Of a stretch of DNA of 64,000 nt, positions 53,925 to 63,264 are shown in pieces (the stretch's first letter is position 1; each line of letters starts with the position of its first letter). The stretch covers positions 1 to 64,000 of the forward strand of contig QOUV01000009.1 in the NCBI GenBank assembly GCA_003862155.1, written 5' to 3'. The DNA comes from Lachnospiraceae bacterium (lineage in GTDB: Bacteria > Bacillota > Clostridia > Lachnospirales > Lachnospiraceae). The notes under the pieces were generated by a model. It was not told the origin of the DNA and ran no database searches. It worked only from the letters and a program-made list of their open reading frames with translations. A program made the translations under genes and the position numbers.

Positions 53925-56864
53925 ATGCATTTTATAGGAATTACAGGAGGGGTCGGAGCCGGTAAGAGCGAGGTTCTGAATTTCCTTGAAAAAAATTACA
54001 ACGTAGAGGTCCTGCGCTCGGATGATCTCGCTAAGCAGCTGATCCTTCCGGGTCACGCCTGCTATGACATCATCAGGGAGCAGTTCAAGAATGAAAATAT
54101 CTGGGGCCGCGAGGTGGCATCGGCTCCGGGTAAGCCGCTTATCGACAAGGGAAGGCTCGCTAAGCTTATTTTCACAGATGAGGCCAAGCGCAGGAAATAC
54201 GACGATATCGTTCACCCTGCAGTGCGGGAGGAGATCATCCGCCGCGCCGAATATGCAAGGAAGAGCAGGGAGGTCGATGTATTTTTCTTAGAGGCTGCTC
54301 TTCTGATCGAGGAAGGCTACAAGCAGGTCTGCGATGAGCTCTGGTACATCTATGCTCCGGTCGGAGTCAGGAGAATGAGACTTAAGAGCTCACGCGGCTA
54401 TACCGATGAGAAGATCGACCAGATACTGGCTTCGCAGCTTCCGGACGACGAGTTCAGGAATGCCTGTGACGTCGTCATCGACAATACCAGGGGTATGGAG
54501 GACAATTTTTCAGCTGTGAGTAAAGAGATGGACAGACTCCTTGCGGAAGACAGGAGGAAGCACATTATAGAGGTAAAAGAGGCGGAAGATGACACTATAG
54601 AGCTTCCGGATAATGCCGATGAGCTGGTCTACAGTCTCGATATCGGCACCAGAAATGTCGTCGGAACCGTCGGATACCAGACAGAGGATGGCAGTTTCAC
54701 CGTTGTCGCGATGAAGAGCAGAGAGCACAAGAGCCGTGCGATGCTCGACGGACAGATTCACGACATCGGAAAAGTTGCTGACATTATAAGAGAAGTGACT
54801 GACGACCTCGACGAACAGCTCGGAACCAGACTTCACGACGTCTGCATCGCAGCCGCCGGCCGTGTGCTTCGCACTGTAACGACCAGAGTCGAGATGGATT
54901 TCGACGAGGAGAGAGTTGTCACAGGAGAAGATATTAATACCTTAGACCTGATGGGAGTAGATCAGGCGCAGCGGGATATAAATATGGACGGCGGACCGTA
55001 CAGATTTTACTGTGTAGGCTATTCGCCGATGAAGTATTACCTTAACGGCGAGCTCTTTTCAAATCTCGAAGGGCACAAGGCAAGCCGCGTGGAGGAAGTT
55101 ATTATCGTGACTTTCCTTCCTGAGGACGTTGTAGACGGCCTCTATTCTGCGGTCGAGAGAGCCGGACTTTCAGTCATGAACATGACTCTCGAGCCTATTG
55201 CCGCTATTGCCGTCGCAATCCCTAGAAATTACAGAATGCTTAATATCGCACTTGTCGATGTAGGTGCCGGAACCTCCGATATCTGCATTACGAGGGACGG
55301 AACGATCACGGCCTACGGCATGATACCGTTCGCCGGCGACGAGCTGACGGATGTCCTCGTGCAGGCTTATCTCGTGGATTTTGACACGGCTGAGCAGATA
55401 AAGAAGGACTCGACTGTAAAGGAAAAGGTCACATATTCTGATATCATGGGAATCGAGCACACAATCCCGGCCAAGGATGTCTGGAAGATCACTGACCCTG
55501 TCATGGAAAAAATCACCGACGCCGTCGCAGAGAAGATCATCGAGTTAAATGGAGATAGGACTGTGGCTGCAGCTTTCGTAGTCGGTGGTGGCGGAAAAGT
55601 CCACGGCTTTACGACACATCTGGCAGACAAACTCGGAGTCGTTCACGAGCGGGTGGCTCTCCGTGGCGAAGAAGTCATGAAGAATATCACCTTCCCGGAT
55701 GGAATACATAAGGACCCGCTCTATGTTACTCCGATAGGTATCTGCCTGAATTATTACGAGCAGAAGAACAACTTTATAATGATCCACTTCAACGGTGAGA
55801 TCATGAAGCTTTTCGACAATGGTCATCTGAAGATTGTAGATGCCGCCATGCAGAGTGGCATGGACACCGAAGAGCTTTTCCCAAAGCGTGGAAAAGAGAC
55901 GAGATTTACTGTAAATGGCGAGGAGAGGATGGTCCGCGGCACCGAGGGCGAGTCGGCCCGTGTCATGATGAATGGACACGAGGCATCGCTTAATACGATA
56001 CTTATTCCGAACGCCACAGTAACGATCACCGGTTCCACCGCTGGAAATCAAGGCGTTATGCGTATTGAGAGTCTCGACGAGTATTCGAAGTCGTTTATCT
56101 CGTTTATTGTGAATGGGACCAAGATAAAATGCCCGAAGTTTGTCGAGGTAAACGGTGAGCTCGAGCCTGGCTCTTACGAGATAAAAAATGGTGACAGCAT
56201 TGAGACCAGAGATTTCTACACGGTCGGCGAGCTCGCGGCCTTTATGGACGTCGAGGTAGATCAGAACCACCAGATCCTCGTCAATTCAAATGTTGCCGAC
56301 ATGAATACGCTGATCTATGAGAACTTTGCTATAGACTGGACTGTGACCGGCTATGGCCACGATCAGGCAGTCTACCAGCCTTCGGATCTCGACGGCTACA
56401 CGGATCTTTCGGACGTTCCGGAGAAATCTGATTCTGATCTGGACGGCACAGAAGATACAGGAGTTGAAAAGATTTCAGGGGACAAAGAGAGTACAGCTGC
56501 AGAGACAGGAGAAGCTGCGGAATCAAAAACATCAGACAAAGAACAGACAGATTCTGAGTTTAAAGTTCCGGCAGGAGAGCCGGAGGCGCCTACAAATAGA
56601 CCGGACAGGCCGTCCACTCCACTGACTGAAGAAGCTGCTGACCAGATGGGCATTCCGAAAAATGTGATCTATGTTACCTTCAATGGTGCAAAGGTCAGCC
56701 TCTCTGGCAGAAACGACTATATTTTCGCTGATGTCCTGGCTAAAGTGAACTTCGATGTGGGTCAGGCCAACGGACGTACAGTAACGGCTTTGAGAAACGG
56801 TGTCAAATGCGGTTACGCCGATGCCATCAAAGATGGCGATGAACTGAGGATTGATTTAGAATGA
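53925..56864 (+). CDS. coaE: Fusion of dephospho-CoA kinase (CoaE) and FtsA-like protein
   Basis: One 979-residue frame joins two proteins. Residues 1-206 are CoaE, which makes CoA from dephospho-CoA and ATP: P-loop ITGGVGAGKSEV, DDLAKQL, HPAVREEI and FLEAALLIEEGY. From about 233 an actin-fold FtsA/PilM-type domain follows: VYSLDIGTRNVVGTVGY, AAAGRVLRTV, IALVDVGAGTSDICI and VVGGGGKVHGF. About 640-860 holds a domain of unknown kind, then an acidic linker with EAPTNRPDRPSTPL and a C-terminal beta region. No in-frame start codon lies between 54530 and 54640, so one polypeptide is expected. Such long FtsA-like proteins occur in clostridia; fusion to CoaE is unusual to my knowledge. Its stop overlaps the next gene. 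Confidence 0.88.
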   Translation: MHFIGITGGVGAGKSEVLNFLEKNYNVEVLRSDDLAKQLILPGHACYDIIREQFKNENIWGREVASAPGKPLIDKGRLAKLIFTDEAKRRKYDDIVHPAVREEIIRRAEYARKSREVDVFFLEAALLIEEGYKQVCDELWYIYAPVGVRRMRLKSSRGYTDEKIDQILASQLPDDEFRNACDVVIDNTRGMEDNFSAVSKEMDRLLAEDRRKHIIEVKEAEDDTIELPDNADELVYSLDIGTRNVVGTVGYQTEDGSFTVVAMKSREHKSRAMLDGQIHDIGKVADIIREVTDDLDEQLGTRLHDVCIAAAGRVLRTVTTRVEMDFDEERVVTGEDINTLDLMGVDQAQRDINMDGGPYRFYCVGYSPMKYYLNGELFSNLEGHKASRVEEVIIVTFLPEDVVDGLYSAVERAGLSVMNMTLEPIAAIAVAIPRNYRMLNIALVDVGAGTSDICITRDGTITAYGMIPFAGDELTDVLVQAYLVDFDTAEQIKKDSTVKEKVTYSDIMGIEHTIPAKDVWKITDPVMEKITDAVAEKIIELNGDRTVAAAFVVGGGGKVHGFTTHLADKLGVVHERVALRGEEVMKNITFPDGIHKDPLYVTPIGICLNYYEQKNNFIMIHFNGEIMKLFDNGHLKIVDAAMQSGMDTEELFPKRGKETRFTVNGEERMVRGTEGESARVMMNGHEASLNTILIPNATVTITGSTAGNQGVMRIESLDEYSKSFISFIVNGTKIKCPKFVEVNGELEPGSYEIKNGDSIETRDFYTVGELAAFMDVEVDQNHQILVNSNVADMNTLIYENFAIDWTVTGYGHDQAVYQPSDLDGYTDLSDVPEKSDSDLDGTEDTGVEKISGDKESTAAETGEAAESKTSDKEQTDSEFKVPAGEPEAPTNRPDRPSTPLTEEAADQMGIPKNVIYVTFNGAKVSLSGRNDYIFADVLAKVNFDVGQANGRTVTALRNGVKCGYADAIKDGDELRIDLE

Positions 56865-57667
56865 TGGAGATGTTTTCAATAGCGAGCGGGTCGAGCGGCA
56901 ACTGCATCTGCGCGGGAAACGACGACACACACGTGATGATCGATGCCGGGATTTCCGGAAAAAAGATCGAGGCCGGTATGAATACCTACGATCTTACGAC
57001 AAGAGATATGGCCGGTATTCTCGTGACGCACGAGCATATTGACCATGTGTCGGGACTCGGCGTCGTGATGCGCCGTTACGGTCTTCCGGTCTATACGACG
57101 GAGGGCACGATAAAGGCAATCTTAAGAGATGGCCGTATAGGAAAAGTCGACGAGAGTCTTTTTCATGTGATAGAGCCTGATCAGGTTTTTCAGATTGGAA
57201 GTCTCCTTGTAAAGCCAATCCGCATCTCGCATGATGCAGCCGATCCGGTGGCCTACATCATAAGAGATGGCAGCAACGGCAAAAAAGTCGGAGTCATTAC
57301 TGACCTAGGAAAATATGATGACTACATAGTTTCAAACATTAAGGGCCTTTCGGCCGTGCTCCTCGAGGCAAACCACGATGTGAACATGCTCGAGGTCGGG
57401 CCTTACCCTTATCAGCTCAAACGCCGTATTTTAAGCGATTACGGGCATCTGTCAAATAATCTCTCGGGGCAGCTTCTCGGAAAAATTTTAAATGACAATA
57501 TGGAGCACGTATTCTTAGGCCACCTTTCGGAGCAGAACAACTACGGCCGCCTGGCGCTTGAGACTGTCTGCGACGAGGTGACTGATGGCGACAATCCTTA
57601 CAAGGGCCGTGATTTCAATATTACAGTCGCTTCTAGGCATGAAGTTTCAGAGCGGGTAATTGTATGA
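56861..57667 (+). CDS. MBL-fold hydrolase, WalJ/YycJ type
   Basis: The 268-residue protein has the metallo-beta-lactamase motifs THEHIDHVSGLGVVMRRYG, ISHDAADPVAYII and GVITDLGKYDDYI, with LLEANHDVNMLE and FLGHLSEQNN, as in YycJ/WalJ. YycJ has been described as a 5'-3' DNA exonuclease in mismatch repair of Gram-positives, and earlier as tied to WalRK wall signalling. The walRK genes are not present here. The ATG overlaps the fusion gene's stop. Confidence 0.88.
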   Translation: MMEMFSIASGSSGNCICAGNDDTHVMIDAGISGKKIEAGMNTYDLTTRDMAGILVTHEHIDHVSGLGVVMRRYGLPVYTTEGTIKAILRDGRIGKVDESLFHVIEPDQVFQIGSLLVKPIRISHDAADPVAYIIRDGSNGKKVGVITDLGKYDDYIVSNIKGLSAVLLEANHDVNMLEVGPYPYQLKRRILSDYGHLSNNLSGQLLGKILNDNMEHVFLGHLSEQNNYGRLALETVCDEVTDGDNPYKGRDFNITVASRHEVSERVIV

Positions 57668-57760
57668 TATAAGTGTCGAAAGTCACGCGTTGACCGCCAA
57701 ATCATTGTATAAAATACAATTACCTATTTTTTTAAAACAATCACATATCATTTTTCGTTA

Positions 57761-57794
57761 TATAATGGTCTGGTGGTTAAAGGGTTGACCACCA
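57761..57794 (+). promoter_or_regulatory. Probable -10 box and operator before the ACT gene
   Basis: TATAAT at 57761-57766 has only a weak -35 region. Five bases on, TGGTGGT (57771-57777) and ACCACCA (57788-57794) form a perfect 7-bp inverted repeat with a 10-base spacer, placed near the likely transcription start. A repressor site or a 5' hairpin is possible. Confidence 0.45.
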
Positions 57795-57845
57795 AGCCAT
57801 AATATTTTGGCAGGATTTATTTTGGAAAAAGGAAAAGGAGCAAAA

Positions 57846-58127
57846 ATGGAAAGTAAGAACCGCACCATTATCAGTGTAGTCGGAAAAGATGCAGTGGGCA
57901 TCATCGCAAAGGTATGCACATACCTGTCAGATCATCACGCAAATGTCCTCGATATTTCGCAGACGATCCTCGATGGTTTCTTTACGATGATGATGATCGT
58001 AGACACCAGCGCCGCAGATCAGTCGTTCGGCGATATTCAGAAAGGTCTGGCCGACGTCGGCAAAGATATCGGAGTCGACATCCGCTGCCAGAAGGAAGAA
58101 ATTTTTGAAATGATGCACAGAATCTGA
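57846..58127 (+). CDS. ACT-domain protein, UPF0237
   Basis: This 93-residue protein is a single ACT domain (IISVVGKDAVGIIAKVCTYL, then NVLDISQTILDGFFTMMMIV), the amino-acid or small-ligand sensing fold related to GcvR. UPF0237 genes are usually next to a UPF0210 gene, as here. The ligand is unknown. The start at 57846 is set by AAAGGAG. The gap of 354 bases to the partner gene holds repeats. Confidence 0.9.
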   Translation: MESKNRTIISVVGKDAVGIIAKVCTYLSDHHANVLDISQTILDGFFTMMMIVDTSAADQSFGDIQKGLADVGKDIGVDIRCQKEEIFEMMHRI

Positions 58128-58481
58128 CCGAAAGCTTCGGGATGAGAACGAGGCTAAGGCGAAGTTCGAATCCGAAGCGAGGGCGTTCTCTTAGGTCAGC
58201 GATTGCTATGAGCGCTTAGGCGGCGTATTTTGCCGCCTTACGCGCGTTGCATGCAAGTCACTTGCAGCACAATCCATAGGCTAAGTGCGAGCTTAACGTA
58301 GAGAACTTCCTTGTTCAGCCTGTACAATAGATAACGGATGTCACAGCTGATGGCTCCCAACGCGACAATCGTTCGCCATTCATCTGTGGCAGCCGTCATC
58401 CCCAAAGTCCAGGTTTACAGACTAACGTGCCAAATACGAAATGGGATGTTTTAAAAACTTTCCAGGTATTGTGAGGATTAC
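58128..58481. repeat. Repeat-rich gap between the ACT and UPF0210 genes
   Basis: No gene is seen. At 58130-58199 there is one diverged copy of the 70-bp unit found at 59918-60127 (ATCCGAAGCGAGGGCGTTCT). A GGCGGC...GCCGCC hairpin lies at about 58219-58237. At 58336-58401 the ends GGATGTCACAGCTGATGG and CCATTCATCTGTGGCAGC pair, and ACAATCGTTCGCCATTCATC resembles the right arm of hairpin repeat A near pflB. Confidence 0.6.
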
Positions 58482-59846
58482 ATGATTAACATATTAGAAG
58501 TCGAAGAGACCAACCGCATGGTCTCGGACGAAAACCTTGACGTCAGAACCATTACGATAGGTATCAGCCTTTTTGACTGTATCGATTCTGATCTCGACAA
58601 ATTAAACGAAAATATTTACAAAAAGATTACGACAGTGGCAAAGGACCTTGTTCCGGTCGGAGATAAGATTGAGAAGGAATTCGGAATCCCGATCGTACAC
58701 AAGAGGATTTCGGTAACACCGATTGCGATGATCGGTGCCGCCGCATGCCACAGCCCAAAGGACTATGTGACGATCGCAAAGACACTCGATAAGGCCGCCA
58801 AAAAGGTCGGAGTTAATTTCCTCGGGGGCTATTCTGCAATCGTAAGCAAGGGTATGACTACTCAGGACAAGATGCTTATCGAGTCTATCCCTGAGGCCCT
58901 CTCGTCGACTGATTTCGTCTGCTCATCTGTAAATGTCGGCTCGACGAAGACCGGCATAAATATGGATGCCGTCCGCCTTCTGGGCCAGATCGTAAAAGAT
59001 ACGGCGCTCGCCACTGAGGAGAACGATTCCCTCGGCTGCGCGAAGCTCGTTGTATTCTGCAACGCTCCTGATGACAATCCGTTTATGGCAGGCGCATTCC
59101 ACGGCGTTTCAGAGGCTGACGCGATAATAAATGTCGGCGTCTCAGGCCCTGGCGTTGTAAAGACTGCTTTAAGCCATGTCAGAGGCGAGTCATTCGAAGT
59201 CCTCTGTGAAACTATAAAAAAGACTGCATTCAAGATTACAAGAGTTGGTCAGGCTGTTGCCAAAGAGGCCAGCAGGATGCTCCATATCCCGTTCGGTATC
59301 ATTGACCTCTCGCTCGCTCCGACACCGGCTGTCGGTGATTCTGTAGCTGACATCCTCGAGGAGATTGGCGTTGAAAAGGCCGGCGCTCCGGGAACTACGG
59401 CTGCGCTTGCACTTTTAAACGATCAGGTTAAGAAGGGCGGAATCATGGCTTCTTCTTATGTCGGTGGCCTCTCCGGTGCTTTCATTCCGGTTTCAGAAGA
59501 TCAGGGAATGATCGACTCCGTGGAAGCCGGCGCGCTTACTATTGAAAAGCTCGAAGCCATGACCTGCGTCTGCTCTGTTGGCCTGGATATGATCGCAATC
59601 CCTGGTGATACAAAGGCCACTACGATCTCCGGTATTATTGCCGATGAGATGGCTATCGGAATGGTAAACCAGAAGACGACAGCTGTCCGCCTGATCCCGG
59701 TTATCGGAAAGACAGTGGGAGATTCCGTAGAGTTCGGCGGCCTTTTGGGACACGCACCTATTATGCCTGTAAACCAGTTCGACTGCCAGGATTTCGTAAA
59801 CCGCAAAGGCAGGATTCCGGCGCCGATACACTCGTTCAAGAACTGA
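58482..59846 (+). CDS. PFL-family protein UPF0210/DUF711
   Basis: The 454-residue protein is the UPF0210 family: [22 protein letters not shown] near the start, [34 protein letters not shown], and [20 protein letters not shown]. Length (about 450) is normal. The family is structurally linked to pyruvate formate-lyase-like barrels, but lacks a known reaction and shows no glycyl-radical motif here. It is the partner of the ACT-domain gene upstream. Confidence 0.93.
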   Translation: MINILEVEETNRMVSDENLDVRTITIGISLFDCIDSDLDKLNENIYKKITTVAKDLVPVGDKIEKEFGIPIVHKRISVTPIAMIGAAACHSPKDYVTIAKTLDKAAKKVGVNFLGGYSAIVSKGMTTQDKMLIESIPEALSSTDFVCSSVNVGSTKTGINMDAVRLLGQIVKDTALATEENDSLGCAKLVVFCNAPDDNPFMAGAFHGVSEADAIINVGVSGPGVVKTALSHVRGESFEVLCETIKKTAFKITRVGQAVAKEASRMLHIPFGIIDLSLAPTPAVGDSVADILEEIGVEKAGAPGTTAALALLNDQVKKGGIMASSYVGGLSGAFIPVSEDQGMIDSVEAGALTIEKLEAMTCVCSVGLDMIAIPGDTKATTISGIIADEMAIGMVNQKTTAVRLIPVIGKTVGDSVEFGGLLGHAPIMPVNQFDCQDFVNRKGRIPAPIHSFKN

Positions 59847-59917
59847 CCGAAAGCACAGAGACGAGGTCAAGCGTAAGCGCCGACCGAGTCATGTGCGAGG
59901 GCGTTCTTTGAGATTGC

Positions 59918-60127
59918 ACGAAAGTTTCGAGATAAGACCGGGCAAAGCGAAGGTCGAATCCGAAACGAGGGCGTTCTTTGAGATTGCACGAAAGTTTCAA
60001 GATAAGACCGAGCAAAGCGAAGGTCGAATCCGAAACGAGGGCGTTCTTTGAGATTGCACGAAAGTTTCAAGATAAGACCGAGCAAAGCGAAGGTCGAATC
60101 CGAAACGAGGGCGTTCTTTGAGATTAA
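59918..60127 (+). repeat. 70-bp tandem repeat, three copies plus partial
   Basis: The unit begins ACGAAAGTTTC and contains GAAGGTCGAATCCGAAACGA and GGGCGTTCTTTGAGATT. Copies start at 59918, 59988 and 60058 and differ by one to three bases; a diverged copy precedes them at 59848-59917 and another is at 58130. Inner dyads (GACC/GGTC, TTCG-AATC-CGAA) suggest hairpins. It lies just before the YoaK-type gene. Reading frames across it are not maintained in the gene. Confidence 0.9.
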
Positions 60128-60203
60128 CGAGAACGAGCCGAAGGTGAAGCTCGAGTTTAGCGAAAAGAACTTCCTTATATTCAAGTTTTTGGAGGAAAAT
60201 AAC

Positions 60204-60929
60204 TTGTCTGACACAAGCACGAGAGAAGACACGAAGTTTCTCGAATGTGAAAAACAGTATATTTTTTATTTGTTGATATTCGCCGGAGGTGTCTTCGGCG
60301 GATATACTTTTGTACAGAGAGGTGGAATTTTCTGCAACGCCCAGACTGCAAACCTCGTAATGCTTGCTATTCATCTGGGAAAAGGCGACTGGGGCGGAGC
60401 TCTCTATTATTTTATTCCGTTTACTGCATACTTAGGTGGAATAATGTTAAGCGAGCTGTTGGCATACTCTATCAAGCCGCTTCATCTGATGCGCTGGGAC
60501 ACGCTGTTAGTTGGCATCGAGGCAATAGTCACTATCATACTTGGCTTTATTCCAAAGTCAGCGCCTGACCAGATCAGCCAGATTTCTTTGAATTTCCTGG
60601 CTGCTATGCAGTTCAACACTTTCAGACAGGCCGAGGGCGTCGGTATGGCTACGACTTTTGTCACTAACCATGTAAGGCAGATGGGAAGCCACCTTGTTCA
60701 GTATCTTCACCACAGAAAACCGGAGAATTTCAACCGTTTCAGAAGACATGCCCTGATGGTCGCCTTCTTTGTCGGCGGAGCCGCCGTCTGCTCATCTTTA
60801 TGCATGATAGTTGGCGACTATGCCATCTGGTGCGCGACCGGAGTCGAGATTTTCGTCTTCTTCCGCCTGCTTTATGCTGACCGCACCTACGAGAGTGAGC
60901 TTTTGTACAGAAAGCCGAAGGGACACTGA
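60204..60929 (+). CDS. YoaK/DUF1275-family membrane protein
   Basis: The TTG at 60204, eight bases after GGAGG, gives a 241-residue protein; a longer frame running into the tandem repeats is rejected. It has about six membrane helices, with FAGGVFGGYTFVQRGGIFCNAQTANLV, the family's G-x-N-x-Q-TAN pattern, and FLAAMQFNTFRQAEGVGMATTFVTNHVRQM (in the DUF1275 style). Bacterial members are of unknown transport function. The first 25 residues are charged and cytoplasmic. Confidence 0.88.
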   Translation: MSDTSTREDTKFLECEKQYIFYLLIFAGGVFGGYTFVQRGGIFCNAQTANLVMLAIHLGKGDWGGALYYFIPFTAYLGGIMLSELLAYSIKPLHLMRWDTLLVGIEAIVTIILGFIPKSAPDQISQISLNFLAAMQFNTFRQAEGVGMATTFVTNHVRQMGSHLVQYLHHRKPENFNRFRRHALMVAFFVGGAAVCSSLCMIVGDYAIWCATGVEIFVFFRLLYADRTYESELLYRKPKGH

Positions 60930-60935
60930 GGTGGA

Positions 60936-61620
60936 TTACGGAGTGAGGATAGAAAATGCTGCTGAGTCCGTAAGCCGAGCTTGTGAATTACGGACTGGAG
61001 ATGGGAAATGAGTCTGAGTCCGTAAACTGAGCTTGTGAATTACGGACTGGGTATGAAAAATGCTGCTGAGTCTGTAAAAGCAGTTAAGAGATTACGGACT
61101 GGAGATGGAAATTGAGATTGAGTCCGTAAGCTGATCTTGTGAATTACGGACTGGATATGGGAAATGAGTCTGAGTCCGTAAACTGAGCTTGTGAATTACG
61201 GACTGGGGATGGAAAATGCTGCTGAGTCCGTAAAAGCAGTTAAGAGATTACGGACTGGGGACGAAAAATAGCTGTGAGTCCGTAAATTGAGCTTGTGAAT
61301 TACGGACTGGGGATGAAAAATGCAGCTGAGTCCGTAAATGAAGACAAGAGATTACGGACTGGGGACGAAAAATAGCAGAGAGTCCGTAAATTCAGTCAGT
61401 AGATTACGGATCGGAGTTGAAAAATAGCTGTGAGTCCGTAAATGAAGTCAGTAGATTACGGATTGGAGTTGAAAAATAGCAGAGAGTCCGTAAATGAAGT
61501 CATGGGATTACGGACTGGAGATGAGAAATGCTGCTGAGTCCGTAAATGAAGCCAGGAGATTACGGATTTGAGCTGAAAAATAGCAGTGAGTCTGTAAATC
61601 CAAGCATGAGATTATAGTTT
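60936..61620 (+). repeat. 52-bp hairpin-repeat array, block 1 (13 units)
   Basis: Thirteen units at about 52-base steps each pair TTACGGACT with AGTCCGTAA (9 bp) around a 20-base loop of the form GG-GATG-AAAATGCTGCTG. Linkers are about 14 bases (AAGCAGTTAAGAGA, ACTGAGCTTGTGAA and variants). A last, degenerate unit ends near 61620. The period is not a multiple of three and no frame is kept, so it is non-coding. After the array comes GCCCGGATGGGCG (61654-61666), shared with block 2. Confidence 0.95.
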
Positions 61621-61678
61621 TGAATTGAAAAAAGTTCTCCAGTTCGTAGTGATGCCCGGATGGGCGAAGTTAATAAAC

Positions 61679-61716
61679 AAGTGCCAGGAGGATTGCCTCC
61701 TGGCACTTGTTTTGTT
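61679..61716. terminator. Terminator after repeat block 1
   Basis: AAGTGCCAGGAGG and CCTCCTGGCACTT form a perfect 13-bp stem with an ATTG loop, followed by GTTTTGTT. It could stop transcripts from the array on the + strand and from the nuclease-like gene on the - strand. Confidence 0.88.
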
Positions 61717-61774
61717 ACAAGTAATTCCTGAATATGGCTGCATGTAGATAAAGTGTTTTTTTTATCATGCTGTG

Positions 61775-62563
61775 TCAAATATAAAATTCCCTGATGATAT
61801 TATTTATAACGTTCATGGCGAGATTGACATGCTCACTCTCAAATGTCAGGATAAGCTGTTTGCCCTGCATTATGCCATTCTTCTCGTAGGCGTTTATTTT
61901 TTGCAGATTTTTAATGAGATAATCGGAGTTTTCCATCATTCCAAGATGTTCGTGATAATATATATGGCCGGTTCGTTTGTTTAAAACTGTGAAATCGGGA
62001 TATACGGAGCTGTAACCCTTCAGGTCGAGTCTGCATTCATACCTGAATGGGACGCCGGCATCTTTTAAGGCATTGGCAATCAGCAATTCGGACTTTGAGC
62101 GGTATCGTTTGCCATCGTTAGAAATAAATTCTTCGCTTATTTTGAAATCAAGCTTTGGGTATTCGGCCTCAGCCCATTGCTTTGCATATGTTTCCTTATC
62201 AATGCAGAGGGGTTGAACAAGCTCTTGTTTCATTGATGGAAGATGTCTGTAAATTTCTTCGATTGGAACTATGGAAATGCCTTTTAAGAATCTGGATATT
62301 ATACCAAGTTCTTTTTTGGCACTTGATAAAACTTTAGAGTGATAGTCCTTGGAAACAAGCTTTTCTGCCAGATCCTTGTCTTTCAGATATGTACGATTGA
62401 AATCAGAATCATCGCAAAAATAATACTGCGCTCTGCCATGAGACCTCGATGCTATCAAATGTCCTTCTGGTGCTGACGCGAGTTTTTTCTCGCACGATGA
62501 GATGATTGTTTCCAGATACTTCTTCCTGGAATTGAGTAATGTGATAAGCTCTTCCCTTGTCAT
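61775..62563 (-). CDS. PD-(D/E)XK nuclease-like hypothetical protein
   Basis: The start at 62563 follows AAGGAGG; the 262-residue protein opens MTREELITLLNSRKKYLE with a coiled N-terminal half. The C-terminal half looks like a restriction-endonuclease fold: RYRSKSELLIANALKDAGVP with the Glu, YPDFTVLNKRTGHIYYHEHL with the Asp and a His-Glu-His in place of ExK, then GKQLILTFES. I recall it as a widespread, unassigned clostridial family. It lies between two 52-bp repeat arrays. Whether the catalytic residues are intact is uncertain, because the usual Lys is absent from the HEH step. Confidence 0.75.
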   Translation of the reverse strand: MTREELITLLNSRKKYLETIISSCEKKLASAPEGHLIASRSHGRAQYYFCDDSDFNRTYLKDKDLAEKLVSKDYHSKVLSSAKKELGIISRFLKGISIVPIEEIYRHLPSMKQELVQPLCIDKETYAKQWAEAEYPKLDFKISEEFISNDGKRYRSKSELLIANALKDAGVPFRYECRLDLKGYSSVYPDFTVLNKRTGHIYYHEHLGMMENSDYLIKNLQKINAYEKNGIMQGKQLILTFESEHVNLAMNVINNIIREFYI

Positions 62564-62643
62564 AGAGACTCCCTCCTTTTTAAAACCCCGTCCATTGTTG
62601 TGCATCCTTCTGCTGCACAATACTGGACAAATCAACGCAGAAT

Positions 62644-62701
62644 AATGAATCCAAAATCTCTGAAACACTTGGAATTTTCACTGACGACAGTTGGATTCAT
62701 T
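62644..62701 (-). promoter_or_regulatory. Inverted repeat upstream of the nuclease-like gene
   Basis: AATGAATCCAA (62644-62654) and TTGGATTCATT (62691-62701) are perfectly complementary 11-base arms 36 bases apart. A further hairpin CATTGTT/AACAATG lies at about 62702-62719, and GTGCA/TGCAC at about 62601-62619. These suit an operator or folded leader for the minus-strand gene starting at 62563. The AT-rich stretch 62720-62800 could hold its promoter. Confidence 0.5.
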
Positions 62702-62810
62702 CATTGTTTTTCAACAATGTGAAAAAGATACTGGAATTATACCACGATTATAATGATTTGGCAATTTTTTTTGAATTTTCACATATTTTATTCAGCACGA
62801 TATAATTGGA

Positions 62811-63264
62811 TTACGTATTGTAAATGAAAAATGAGCCTGAGTCCGTAAAAGCAAGCAGGGGATTACGGACTGGGGAAGGAAAATGAGTGTGAGTCCGTAA
62901 ATGCGAGTGGGGATTTACGGACTTGAGACGAAAAACGAGCCTGAGTCTGTAAAGATACCTTGGGGATTACGTACTGGGGAAGGGAAATTAGTGTGAGTCC
63001 GTAAATGAAGTTAGAAGATTACGTACTGGAACTGGAAAATGCTTCTGAGTCCGTAAAAGCAAGCAAGGGATTACGTACTGGAGATGAAAAACGAGCCGGA
63101 GTCCGTAAATGCAAACAGAGGATTACGGACTGGGGCTGAAAAATAGCTGTGAGTCCGTAAATAAAAGTGTGGATTTACGGACTTGAGATGGAAAATGCTT
63201 CTGAGTCCGTAAAAGCAAGCAGAAGATTACGTACTGGAGATGGAAAACGAGCCGGAGTCTGTAA
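62811..63264 (+). repeat. 52-bp hairpin-repeat array, block 2 (9 units)
   Basis: Nine units at about 52-base steps match block 1 in the hairpin arms (TTACGGACT or TTACGTACT with AGTCCGTAA) and the GATGAAAAA-type loop. Linkers here are AAGCAAGCAGGGGA-like. As in block 1, the last unit is followed by GCCCGGATGGGCG, then TAGATAAACAGATGCC at 63283-63298. The same orientation as block 1. Non-coding. The rest of the gap up to the ABC-F gene (63300-63397) shows only an AT-rich promoter-like region. Confidence 0.93.

Noticed and set aside
60048-60203. A longer N terminus of the YoaK-type protein from ATG 60048
   Set aside because: It would translate the 70-bp tandem repeat; the TTG at 60204 has a proper GGAGG site.
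62564-62668. A longer N terminus of the nuclease-like protein from 62668
   Set aside because: The extra 35 residues lack a ribosome binding site and cover hairpin sequence; ATG 62563 has AAGGAGG.
60936-63264. The 52-bp arrays as CRISPR arrays
   Set aside because: The inter-hairpin segments are only about 14 bases and are similar to one another, and the loops are conserved; no unique spacers exist.
60936-63264. The 52-bp units as hammerhead ribozymes (CTGCTGAGTCCG beside GATGAAAAA)
   Set aside because: The conserved core (CUGANGA and GAAA at the right strand positions) is not kept across units, and the third stem is absent.
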